From: Streptomyces cinnamoneus
GTDB taxonomy: Bacteria; Actinomycetota; Actinomycetes; Streptomycetales; Streptomycetaceae
DNA length: 64,000 bases
NCBI RefSeq assembly: GCF_014650495.1
Contig: NZ_BMVB01000013.1
Span: 1 to 64,000 of the forward strand
Reading direction: 5' to 3'
The position numbers and the translations under genes are program-made. The stretch's first letter is position 1. Each line of letters begins with the position of its first letter. Shown in pieces: positions 25,110-32,356 of the stretch. The notes below the pieces were generated by a model. That model was given only the letters and a program-made list of their open reading frames with translations. It was not told the DNA's origin and did no database searches.

Positions 25110-25547
25110 ATGAACGATCCACTGACGACGGACGCCGTAGCCGTCCTCACCCGCATGTACACGGCCGAGGCGGAGTACCTGGCCGCAGGAGGCCCGGGTG
25201 AGGCTTCGTTCGATCTGCTGGCCCCCTACTTCTCGCCCGATGTCGTGCTGCACCAGGCCGACGCCCTGCCCTATGGCGGCACATGGCGCGGGCACGCAGG
25301 AATGGAGCAGTTCTTCCTCGCGATGAGCGCGGCCTGGGAATCGTTCGACATGGAGGAGCAGGAGTTCCTGGCCACCGGCGAGACCGCGGTGGTCCTCACC
25401 CGGGTCCGGGCACGCGCGCGTGCCACGGGCCGGGAGCTCGCCTTCCCCATCCTGCAGACGATCAGGGTGGAGGACGGCCGGATCGTCGAGGTCCACCCGT
25501 TCTACTGGGACACCGCCGCCGTCGCCGACGCCTGCGCGCCTCAGTAG
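25110..25547 (+). CDS. NTF2-like (SnoaL/DUF4440-type) protein
   Basis: A 145-residue cone-shaped NTF2-fold protein. The opening helices (AVLTRMYTAEAEYLA) are followed by LLAPYFSPDVVLHQADALPY, GTWRGHAGMEQFFLAMSAAW and strands ending in RIVEVHPFYWDTAAVA, all typical of SnoaL-like proteins. Such proteins are isomerases, cyclases or small-molecule binders; the specific role cannot be read. The start could also be ATG at 25098. Confidence 0.82.
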   Translation: MNDPLTTDAVAVLTRMYTAEAEYLAAGGPGEASFDLLAPYFSPDVVLHQADALPYGGTWRGHAGMEQFFLAMSAAWESFDMEEQEFLATGETAVVLTRVRARARATGRELAFPILQTIRVEDGRIVEVHPFYWDTAAVADACAPQ

Positions 25548-25717
25548 GCCGGGGCATCCGGGCTGGGGCCGGTCGCTCTCCGGTCGCTCTCCGGTCGTAT
25601 CCGTCCTCCGCCGCCCGGCGGAGCCGGTTCGGGCCGCCGGGCGATCCCCGGCGGCCGGTCGGCTGCGATCTTCGGTAGGGAACGGGCCGGCCGGGCCCAC
25701 CGAGCCGAGGACCGCGC

Positions 25718-26314
25718 ATGCAGCCGCTCCCGCACACCGGATCACCCACTGCCGCCCGCACCGGGCGGTTCCGCGCCGCCTGGCGTGCGGCCCACGATCC
25801 CGTGGCCGGGGTGTCCCGGCGTATGCACCGCGTCGCGTGGGCCGTGCCGTTGTCCGTCCTGCCGTCCAGCATCTGGCGGCTCCCGGCGGCGTTCGACCGC
25901 GGCATCGGGTTCGGCGAGCGGCTGTACGTCGTGTTCCTGTCGGTCCTCTCCGAAGCGGTCGCGTTCACGGCGTTCGGGCTGATCGCCCGGTGGGGCGAGG
26001 TCTTCCCGCGCTGGGTCCCGGTGCTGCGCGGCCGCCGGGTCCCGCCGTTGGCGGCACTCGTCCCGGCCGGCATCGGGGCCGCCGCGCTGACGCTCCTGTG
26101 GACGGCCCTGACCCTCGTCACCCATGTGCTGGGCACGACGATCCGGGGCGACGACCTCCCCGCCGACTTCCCGAGCGAAACCGGCGGGTGGCAGGCCGCC
26201 TGGTTCTACGTCTGCTACGCGCCGCTGATCCTGTGGGGGCCGCTGCTGGCCGTGCTGACCATCGCGTACGCGAGGCGCCGACGGGTCGCGGCGGCAGGGG
26301 CATGCGGCGCGTAG
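25718..26314 (+). CDS. Hypothetical four-helix membrane protein
   Basis: The 198-residue protein has an N-terminal basic tail and hydrophobic segments at about 38-55, 70-95, 110-135 and 160-185. It has no domain I recognise. The motif YAPLILWGPLLAVLTIAYARRR closes the last helix and recurs in a decayed fragment at 24872-24960. The upstream 170 bases contain GGTCGCTCTCC repeats and no obvious site. Confidence 0.7.
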   Translation: MQPLPHTGSPTAARTGRFRAAWRAAHDPVAGVSRRMHRVAWAVPLSVLPSSIWRLPAAFDRGIGFGERLYVVFLSVLSEAVAFTAFGLIARWGEVFPRWVPVLRGRRVPPLAALVPAGIGAAALTLLWTALTLVTHVLGTTIRGDDLPADFPSETGGWQAAWFYVCYAPLILWGPLLAVLTIAYARRRRVAAAGACGA

Positions 26315-26334
26315 CCTTCGCCGGGCCTCAGTGG

Positions 26335-26541
26335 TCAGCCCCGCGGCGCCGCCGCCTTGAGGGAGGCCACGAACGCGGACCAGGCCCCGGCCTCGATGAG
26401 GAGGGCGGGGCCTGCGGGGTTCTTGCTGTCGCGGACGGGGATGAGGCCGGTGGGTATGTTGTCGGCGACCTCTAGGCAGTCTTCCTGACCATCGCTGTAC
26501 GTCGACTTGCGCCAGACCGCGGCGCTCAGGTCGGCTCGCAT
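26335..26541 (-). CDS. DUF397 domain protein
   Basis: A 68-residue protein with the family core WRKSTYSDGQEDCLEVAD and VRDSKNPAGPALLIEAGAWSAFV. DUF397 proteins (BldB-related small regulators) almost always follow an XRE regulator of the Scr1/DUF5753 type, as here: the start at 26541 overlaps the end of the regulator gene by 16 bases. Such pairs are often toxin-antitoxin-like or developmental switches. GGAGGAG eight bases upstream of the ATG decides the start. Confidence 0.93.
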   Translation of the reverse strand: MRADLSAAVWRKSTYSDGQEDCLEVADNIPTGLIPVRDSKNPAGPALLIEAGAWSAFVASLKAAAPRG

Positions 26542-27374
26542 GTGCCGAACTCCTCCATTGCCTTTTCGATCCATCGGACAGACGCCTGCGGAGGTAGCGC
26601 CATGGCGTGCACGCGATCGTATCGATGGGAATGACGCGCCACCGATCGACGATCTTTCACCATCTCGGTCAAGGTGCCGCCCTCCAGATAGACCACGTCT
26701 GGAGCGTTGGCGAAGGACAGAACGGTCACCGAGCCGCCCATGCCTGCATGCCCCCCGACCGCGAAGGGCAGCACCTGCATCTCGACGTTGGGGGCCTCCG
26801 CAGCCTCCAGTAGACGTGCCAACTGGTCACGCATGACGGACGGGCCACCGACCGGGCGCCGGATCACCGCCTCGTCCAGCACAGCCCACAGCAGAGGTGG
26901 GACGTCCTTCGTGAGGACGCTCTTCCGGGCGAGTCGCGTCGCCACCTTCTCGTCGATTTCCTCCGCAGTGCACCACGGCAGCGCCTGGCGCATTACCTCG
27001 CGAGCATAAGCCTCGGTCTGCAGCAATCCTGGCACCGTGTGCGCCTGATACTTATGCATGGCGGCGGCCTTCGTCTCGTACTCCCTGTACTTGCGGTATG
27101 CGTCCGTGGGCGGGAATCGGTTGAGGTGATCCCACAGGTCGGACAGGTCACCGTCCGCGCCCAGGAGGCTGTCCATTTGGTCGGAGACGCAACGCGATGG
27201 CGTCTCCTTGCCCAGCTCGAATTGAGCGATACGACTATGGGCGATGGGAATCTTGTCGCCCAACTGGCGTTGGGTCCAACCTGCCCGTACGCGCAGCTTG
27301 CGCAGCTTCGCCCCGTACAGCGCGGGCAGTGAACTGGACGGGTCGAGTTCCTTGGGTGCTGGCACCGTCGCCAC
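26526..27374 (-). CDS. XRE family regulator with DUF5753 domain
   Basis: A 282-residue regulator. The N-terminal HTH is at about 18-75 (LYGAKLRKLRVRAGWTQRQLGDKIPIAHSRIAQFE). The DUF5753 domain from about 100 onward contains YQAHTVPGLLQTEAYAREVM, LTKDVPPLLWAVLDEAVIRR and VLPFAVGGHAGMGGSVTVL. The GTG at 27374 is the start. It is paired with DUF397 downstream. Base composition (for example ACTATG and more A/T codons near 27230) is a little less GC-rich than the neighbours. Confidence 0.92.
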   Translation of the reverse strand: MATVPAPKELDPSSSLPALYGAKLRKLRVRAGWTQRQLGDKIPIAHSRIAQFELGKETPSRCVSDQMDSLLGADGDLSDLWDHLNRFPPTDAYRKYREYETKAAAMHKYQAHTVPGLLQTEAYAREVMRQALPWCTAEEIDEKVATRLARKSVLTKDVPPLLWAVLDEAVIRRPVGGPSVMRDQLARLLEAAEAPNVEMQVLPFAVGGHAGMGGSVTVLSFANAPDVVYLEGGTLTEMVKDRRSVARHSHRYDRVHAMALPPQASVRWIEKAMEEFGTCEPT

Positions 27375-27484
27375 CTGTTTTCATCTTGAAGCGTCGAAAA
27401 CCGTTACCCCTGGTGAGCGTAGCTCCACAGCCCGATGCTGAGAACCGGAACCGGAGCAACAGACCACGACCGAGGTACCCGACC

Positions 27485-27802
27485 ATGAACCTCCACCACG
27501 CCGCCGCCCGCACCGCACGCGAGCTCGCCGACGCCTTCAAGGCGCACGGCTGCACGATCCAGGTCGTGCCCCAAGTGCCCGTCGACGGCCAGGTGTTCCT
27601 CGCCATCCACGACCCCCTCAGCGGCTACGAGGCCCAGCTGCTGACCGCCGCCCTGTCCGCCTACACCGGCGGCAGGCCGCGCTGCGAGGAGTGCCAGACC
27701 ATCAAGCGGAACAGGGCCCGGGCCCTGCGCGACGGCAACCGCGACGAGGCCGCGGAGATGGCCACCGTCATGGGCATTCACCAGCGGATGGCGCACACCT
27801 GA
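27485..27802 (+). CDS. Hypothetical protein, 105 aa
   Basis: A small soluble protein beginning MNLHHAAARTARELADAFKA. Its second half has a CEECQ pair and a charged helix (KRNRARALRDGNRDEAAEM). I do not recognise the family. It is divergent from the XRE regulator gene and lies 175 bases upstream of the HTH/zinc-ribbon gene on the same strand, so a shared element or operon is possible. Confidence 0.65.
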   Translation: MNLHHAAARTARELADAFKAHGCTIQVVPQVPVDGQVFLAIHDPLSGYEAQLLTAALSAYTGGRPRCEECQTIKRNRARALRDGNRDEAAEMATVMGIHQRMAHT

Positions 27803-27977
27803 TCCATTCGTCACCGTACGGGTGTTGGAGCGGCGGAACGCCCTCGTCCAGCCGCCCCCGTCGCATACGTTGCGGCGCATCGGGTTGCTTCGTGCCGCAT
27901 ACGAAGCGACCCCCGGCGGTGCTACCAACACCGGTCGGGGGTCTGCACCCGCAAGGAGTAAGCAGGAACCCCTCGGA

Positions 27978-28919
27978 ATGTTCCGGCATGTTATCGCGCC
28001 CACGCGCTTCTTCACCCAGATCTCGAACGACATCATCCGCCACCCCCGCCTGTCCTCCGACGCCAAATGCCTTCTGATCTGGCAGCTTTCGCTCCCGCCC
28101 GGCGCCGACGAGCCGCTCTCCGTGTCCGCCGGACGGGCCGGGATCAAGAAGACGGCGTTCACCCGGGCCAAGAGCGAGCTGAAGGCGGAGGGCTACGTGC
28201 ACGAGTGGCGGCGCTCGGGGCCGCGGGGCCGGTGGTCCACGACGCAGCTCGTGTCGAACGTTCCGCTGACGGAGGCGGAGGCCCTGGCGGTGCGGAACAG
28301 CAGCAGCACGAGTGTTCCGCCGACGGCCGCCCCTCCGGCCGTCGGTGAGCCGACGCCCCGGGCGGTCGGCCGTTCCCAGGAAAAGAACGGGGAGCACACT
28401 CCCCACCCTCCCCACCCGCTCGCCGAGCGTGGCGCCGCCGCCCTCGCGGCGGTGTCGCACCGTGAGCGCAGGCTCCGCCTCTCGGGGCGGGACATCCTTG
28501 CGCTGGCCCCGATCGCGGGGCAGTGGTTCGAGCGGGGGGCCACCCTCACCGATCTGCACGACGCGCTGACCTCGGGACTCCCGGACGCCGTCCGCTCCCC
28601 CGCGGGCATCACCCGTGACCGTCTCGTCCGCAAGATGCCGGACCCGCTGCCCGAGCCCGCCCCGACTCCTCCCCCGCTACGGGCCTGCGCGGGCGGCTGC
28701 GGGCGGATGATCCGGCCGGTCGCGGACGAGAGCCGCTGCCGCGACTGCCGTCTGCAGGCCGCGGAGGCCGCGGAGGCCGCAGCCACCGCGCAGGACGTCT
28801 CCGGTGCCGTCGAGGCCACCAGACGCGGCATGGCCGCGATCCGCGAGGCGCTGAGCGGCGACCCGAACGGCGGCCCCCGCGACCGGCTCGGCCGCCCCCG
28901 ATCCCGGCTCCAGGCGTGA
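27978..28919 (+). CDS. HTH protein with C-terminal zinc ribbon, replication- or transfer-like
   Basis: A 313-residue protein. Residues 1-85 read as a winged helix (FFTQISNDIIRHPRLSSDAK, LSVSAGRAGIKKTAFTRAK, ELKAEGYVHEW), like helix-turn-helix proteins of plasmid and integrative-element regions. A linker of about 60 residues follows. The C-terminus holds four cysteines (RACAGGCGRMI and CRDCRL), a probable zinc ribbon. The start ATG at 27978 lacks a close ribosome-binding site; AAGGAG is about 19 bases away. I would not assign a function beyond DNA binding. Confidence 0.7.
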   Translation: MFRHVIAPTRFFTQISNDIIRHPRLSSDAKCLLIWQLSLPPGADEPLSVSAGRAGIKKTAFTRAKSELKAEGYVHEWRRSGPRGRWSTTQLVSNVPLTEAEALAVRNSSSTSVPPTAAPPAVGEPTPRAVGRSQEKNGEHTPHPPHPLAERGAAALAAVSHRERRLRLSGRDILALAPIAGQWFERGATLTDLHDALTSGLPDAVRSPAGITRDRLVRKMPDPLPEPAPTPPPLRACAGGCGRMIRPVADESRCRDCRLQAAEAAEAAATAQDVSGAVEATRRGMAAIREALSGDPNGGPRDRLGRPRSRLQA

Positions 28920-28920
28920 A

Positions 28921-29070
28921 GGCGATGTCGCCGCCACCGTCCCGCCCGCGGAGCGGCTCGCGCTCAGCGCGGAAGCCTTCATCGGTACGTCCGACCACGT
29001 GGGGTTCGCCGCCCAGACGAACACCTACTCGTTCGCCATCCGTCCCGGCGCGGGCACCTCGAAGCCCTGA
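28921..29070 (+). pseudogene. Coding-like frame without a start, possible 3' gene remnant
   Basis: From 28921 to the TGA at 29068-29070 one frame encodes ERLALSAEAFIGTSDHVGFA and then QTNTYSFAIRPGAGTSKP. Its composition is protein-like and its third codon positions are almost all G/C. No ATG or GTG start fits and upstream the frame runs through the HTH gene in a different register. It looks like the end of a gene whose 5' part is lost, but I cannot name it. Confidence 0.4.
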
Positions 29071-29184
29071 GGACCCGAACTGGCTTGATCGGGACAGTCG
29101 GTGGAAGTACCAACATGTAACGTGCGCTCCTGATTGCCGTCTCTTACACGGCCGTGGATACGGCCACTGCATCGGGAGGGTTTG

Positions 29185-29820
29185 ATGATCGCGGACATGA
29201 TCGGGACCTGGGCGACGGGCTGGGCTGTGTCACGGCAGGCACCCTCGCCGGTAGACAAGCCGTGGGGTTTCTACATCGACGTGGCCGACAACCCTCTCGA
29301 AGTGGGACGCCACGTCCTGCCGGAGGCCGACGAGTCGTTGGTCCGCAGTGCCGCCGCCTCGGTGACCGTCCCGCGGACCTGGATGAAGATGCCCGCCGAG
29401 CCGGAGGAGATCGAGCCCTGGCTGCCGGAGGGGTGGGTGATGGCCTGGGAGGACACCGGGCATCTGATGGCGGTCGATTTGGTGGCCACGGACCCGGTCG
29501 CGCCCGAGGGCTACACCGCGGCCGTGGAGGCCGTCGGCGCCGTCGTGCGCGTCCGGGTGCTGGATGCGGCGGGCGAGCAGGCCGCCCAGGGTCAGATGGC
29601 GGTCCTCGGGGAGGCCACGGTCGTGGACCGCGTGGTGACCGAGGAGGCGCACCGGCGGCGCGGGCTGGGCGACTTCGTGATGCGCGCGCTCGCCGACCGG
29701 GCGCTGGAACAGGGTGCGACCCTGGGCGTTCTCGGCGCGACCGATGCCGGGCGTGCGCTGTACGAGACGCTGGGCTGGAAGAAGCACGCGACCCTGGCGG
29801 AGTGCGTCTACCGGCCCTGA
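29185..29820 (+). CDS. GNAT family N-acetyltransferase
   Basis: A 211-residue protein. The acetyl-CoA pyrophosphate loop is in VVTEEAHRRRGLGDFVMRAL, followed by GATLGVLGATDAGRALYETL and the final strand WKKHATLAECVY. The N-terminal 100 residues are less typical, with RTWMKMPAEPEEIEPWLPEG as in streptomycete GNATs. The start ATG at 29185 has GGGAGGG four bases upstream. It is convergent with the UDG-ART gene, with 67 bases between the stops. The substrate is unknown. Confidence 0.85.
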   Translation: MIADMIGTWATGWAVSRQAPSPVDKPWGFYIDVADNPLEVGRHVLPEADESLVRSAAASVTVPRTWMKMPAEPEEIEPWLPEGWVMAWEDTGHLMAVDLVATDPVAPEGYTAAVEAVGAVVRVRVLDAAGEQAAQGQMAVLGEATVVDRVVTEEAHRRRGLGDFVMRALADRALEQGATLGVLGATDAGRALYETLGWKKHATLAECVYRP

Positions 29821-29887
29821 CGGGTGCGGCGGCATGCGAGGAGCGTTCGGACAGGCGAGATAACGCCAAGTCGACTGCGGCGCGTGC

Positions 29888-31504
29888 TCAGGACACGAGG
29901 GGCTGCTCCTCCGACTCGGTCAGCGTCACCGTGCACAAGCCGCCGCGTTCCGCCTTCACGTCCGTCACCTTGAGCTGCGTGCCCGGCAGGAGGATGAATT
30001 CGTCCTCGTTGGTGAAGGCGGAGAAATCGCTGATGCCCACGGCCCGGGCGGGGCGCACCTCGAAGAGCGTCCGCTTGCCGCGGCTGCCGAGGAAGGCGCG
30101 GGCCACGCTGAGCTTGGGCGTGCACGACGACACGCCCCACCACGTCACGGTCCGGCCCACCGGGTACTGCGCCCGCAGGTCCAGCGACACACCGCGCCAC
30201 AGCGACTCCGTGCGGGCGGGGAGCTGCGACACCGCCGAGAACAGCAGCCGCAGGTACGGGAGGTACGGGACGAGCCTGCTCCGGTCCGGGGAGCGCAGGA
30301 TGGCGTTGATCTCGCGGTAGAACGCGGACTCGCAGGTGTAGAGGTAGAGGGCGGCGATCGCGTCGGCGGACAGGCCGCCGGCCGTTTCGTCCGCCCGCCT
30401 CTTGGCGAAGTCGTGCGACCGGTCGACGTGCCGGTCGAGGCCGGACAGCAGCTTGGCGACCGGGCCGACGGCGTCGCGGAAGTCCATGAGTGCGGTGTCG
30501 AACACGCCGGTGATGGCGGGGAGTTCGAGGCCCTCGTCCTTGACGCTGGCGAGCCGCTCCAGATACAGCTGGTGCAGCTCCATGGTGGACGCGATGAACG
30601 CGCCCATGCGCTCGGCGACGCCGCCGTCCGTCCCGCCGGCCTCCGCCGCGGCCTTGTTCCACCCCTTGCTCGGCAGCCAGTCGATCCCTTCGGCGCCCAG
30701 CGACGCGAGGGCGTCGTTCACCACCTTGAAGTGGTCGCCCTCGCAGAAGATGTCGCCCTGTGCCGCGGGGTTCGGGTGGTCGATGTGCCGGACCTCGACG
30801 TCGGGGTACTTCTCCTGGAGCTGGAGGACGATCTTCTTCAGGCTGCGCGCGTGAGCCCCCCACCACGCGAAGACGACGCCGCGGTCCTCCTCGTCGGCGT
30901 TCTGCTTGGCCTTGAGTATCTCTTCGACGATCCGCTCGGCGACCGGACGCCAGAACACGGTGTGCCGGTCGGATCCCCTCGCCGCGTCGCTACTGGCGGT
31001 GAGCGCCGTGTTCAACAGCAGCACGCCCTGCGTGAGCATCGCCTGGAACCACTCCGGCGGCTGGACGGTGTCCTGCTCCTTCAGCAGCGCACGGATGTCG
31101 GCGATCGGCGTCTTCTTGGGGATGCCGTACTTCCACATCGCCGCCGCCTTGATGATGCAGCGGATGCTGACGACCCTGCCGAACTGACTGTCCTTCCAGT
31201 CGTGGAAGGTGTTGTCGAACATGGCGATGCCCGTGGCGCTCTCCGGCCGCGGGTACGGGTTCTGACCGAAGACGACGACCTTCCACTTGTGCGGCGGATT
31301 GGGCTTGAGCGCCTGGAACGTCAGTTCGCGGGCCGGGACGACCTCCGTCCCACGGCCCGGGCCGATGAACGCGGCCGCGCCCGGCTGCGCCTCGATGACC
31401 GGCTTCAGCAGCGGAAGCCACGGTTCGCCGCCGCCCTTGAACAGTTCGGCGAGGGCCAGCGGGTCGTTCGCGTCGGGCTGGGCGGTGGCGTTGGTATCGA
31501 TCAT
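29888..31504 (-). CDS. Uracil-DNA glycosylase-like domain fused to arginine-type ADP-ribosyltransferase
   Basis: A 538-residue fusion. Residues 70-278 match family-1 uracil-DNA glycosylase: water-activating loop GQNPYP (80-85, normally GQDPYH), VLLLNTALT (161-169), HPNPA (243-247, normally HPSPL). A helical middle (290-385) leads to an ART domain with the R-S-E triad: LWRGVS (Arg437), WWGVSSCTP (Ser459/460), NEDEFILLPGTQLKV (ExE at 500-502). The ExE pair is typical of arginine-modifying mono-ADP-ribosyltransferases. No ribosome-binding site precedes ATG 31504; a promoter whose -10 box ends seven bases upstream implies leaderless mRNA. It is divergent from the macrodomain gene. The fused glycosylase may direct the transferase to uracil-containing or damaged DNA, an inference. 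Confidence 0.85.
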   Translation of the reverse strand: MIDTNATAQPDANDPLALAELFKGGGEPWLPLLKPVIEAQPGAAAFIGPGRGTEVVPARELTFQALKPNPPHKWKVVVFGQNPYPRPESATGIAMFDNTFHDWKDSQFGRVVSIRCIIKAAAMWKYGIPKKTPIADIRALLKEQDTVQPPEWFQAMLTQGVLLLNTALTASSDAARGSDRHTVFWRPVAERIVEEILKAKQNADEEDRGVVFAWWGAHARSLKKIVLQLQEKYPDVEVRHIDHPNPAAQGDIFCEGDHFKVVNDALASLGAEGIDWLPSKGWNKAAAEAGGTDGGVAERMGAFIASTMELHQLYLERLASVKDEGLELPAITGVFDTALMDFRDAVGPVAKLLSGLDRHVDRSHDFAKRRADETAGGLSADAIAALYLYTCESAFYREINAILRSPDRSRLVPYLPYLRLLFSAVSQLPARTESLWRGVSLDLRAQYPVGRTVTWWGVSSCTPKLSVARAFLGSRGKRTLFEVRPARAVGISDFSAFTNEDEFILLPGTQLKVTDVKAERGGLCTVTLTESEEQPLVS

Positions 31505-31511
31505 GGCCGGG

Positions 31512-31534
31512 AGGCTAGCAACGGGGTACGACAA
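31512..31534 (-). promoter_or_regulatory. Damage-type (RecA-NDp/PafBC-like) promoter of the UDG-ART gene
   Basis: Read on the minus strand: TTGTCGTAC, eight bases, then TAGCCT, fitting the actinobacterial consensus tTGTCRgtg-N8-TAnnnT (consensus from memory). Seven bases separate TAGCCT from the ATG at 31504, so transcription should begin at or next to the A of the start codon. Confidence 0.65.
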
Positions 31535-31549
31535 CGAGGTCCCGACCGG

Positions 31550-31572
31550 TTGTCAGTGGGGCGCTGTAGCTT
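31550..31572 (+). promoter_or_regulatory. Damage-type (RecA-NDp/PafBC-like) promoter of the macrodomain gene
   Basis: TTGTCAGTG (31550-31558), eight bases, TAGCTT (31567-31572): a full match to tTGTCRgtg-N8-TAnnnT. Transcription would start near 31579, giving a leader of about 34 bases that contains the GAGGGGGAG ribosome-binding site. Confidence 0.75.
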
Positions 31573-31612
31573 CCTGATCACTGGAAGGACCGTTCCCGAG
31601 GGGGAGTGCACT

Positions 31613-32290
31613 ATGGCTGTGAACCGCGAACAGACGCCGCTGAAGGTGGTGCTGACCGACATCAACGCCAACGTGGTGGAGGCGTGGCGGGCGGCGTTCG
31701 CCGACACCCCCGGGATCGAGATCCGCAAGGGCTCGATCCTCGACGAGACCGTCGACGCCTGGGTGAGCCCGACCAACGCACGGGGTCTGATGAACGGCGG
31801 GGTCGACGCCGTCGTCAAGCGGCACCTCGGGGCGGGCATCCAGCTGCGCGTGCAGCGGGCGATCCGCGACCGGTTCGCGGGACGGCTGCCGGTGGGAAGC
31901 GCGGTGTGCGTTCCGTCGGGGGCGACGAACCCGAAGTTCCTGATCTCGACGCCGACGATGGAAGGGTCCGCACAGAACGTCAGCGAGACCCTGAACGTGG
32001 CCCTGGCGTGCGCCGCCGCGTTCCAGGCCGTCCACCAGCAGAACGAGAAGGCGCCCGGCAGCATCGCGTCGGTGGCGCTGGTCGGCATGGGAGCCCAGAC
32101 CGGCCGGGTTCCGGCGCGGGTGTGCGCCAACCTGATGTGGACGGGCTACACGTTGTTCAACGACTACCGCTTCGCGGACTACGACGAGCTGCGCAGCACG
32201 ATCCTTGCGCAACTCGACGACATCGAGAACGCCCCCGCCGAGGAGCGGGTGCGCATAGCGCCGCCCACGCGCTCCGCCTCCCGCCGCTGA
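31613..32290 (+). CDS. Macrodomain protein (ADP-ribose binding or ADP-ribosyl hydrolase)
   Basis: A 225-residue protein of the macro fold. Seen: KGSILDETVDAWVSPTNARG then LMNGGVDAVV (first ADP-ribose loop, residues about 38-67), GRLPVGSAVCVPSG (90-103) and the second loop in SVALVGMGAQTGRVP (153-167). Macrodomains bind ADP-ribose, and some remove it from protein or DNA. Divergent placement next to an ADP-ribosyltransferase, under a matching damage-type promoter, suggests it reverses or restrains that enzyme, as DarG does for DarT. The C-terminal 30 residues are charged and probably flexible. GGGGGAG lies seven bases before the ATG. Confidence 0.88.
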   Translation: MAVNREQTPLKVVLTDINANVVEAWRAAFADTPGIEIRKGSILDETVDAWVSPTNARGLMNGGVDAVVKRHLGAGIQLRVQRAIRDRFAGRLPVGSAVCVPSGATNPKFLISTPTMEGSAQNVSETLNVALACAAAFQAVHQQNEKAPGSIASVALVGMGAQTGRVPARVCANLMWTGYTLFNDYRFADYDELRSTILAQLDDIENAPAEERVRIAPPTRSASRR

Positions 32291-32326
32291 CGGAGGCCGT
32301 CCGGGGCGGGGCCGGCGCGAGGCCGA

Positions 32327-32349
32327 TTGTCAGTGGTGCCGTGCATCAT
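32327..32349 (+). promoter_or_regulatory. Near match to damage-type promoter before the YwqG gene
   Basis: TTGTCAGTG (32327-32335), eight bases, CATCAT (32344-32349): the upstream half is perfect and the -10 half deviates by one key base (C for T). The ATG at 32357 is seven bases further, exactly the spacing of the UDG-ART promoter, so this message may also be leaderless. Confidence 0.55.
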
Positions 32350-32356
32350 CATCGGC

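Noticed and set aside
29888..32290. Equating the pair with a known DarT-DarG system
   Set aside because: The transferase shows the R-S-ExE pattern of arginine-type ARTs and is fused to a UDG domain, unlike DarT, and the two genes are divergent rather than an operon. Only the functional logic is similar.
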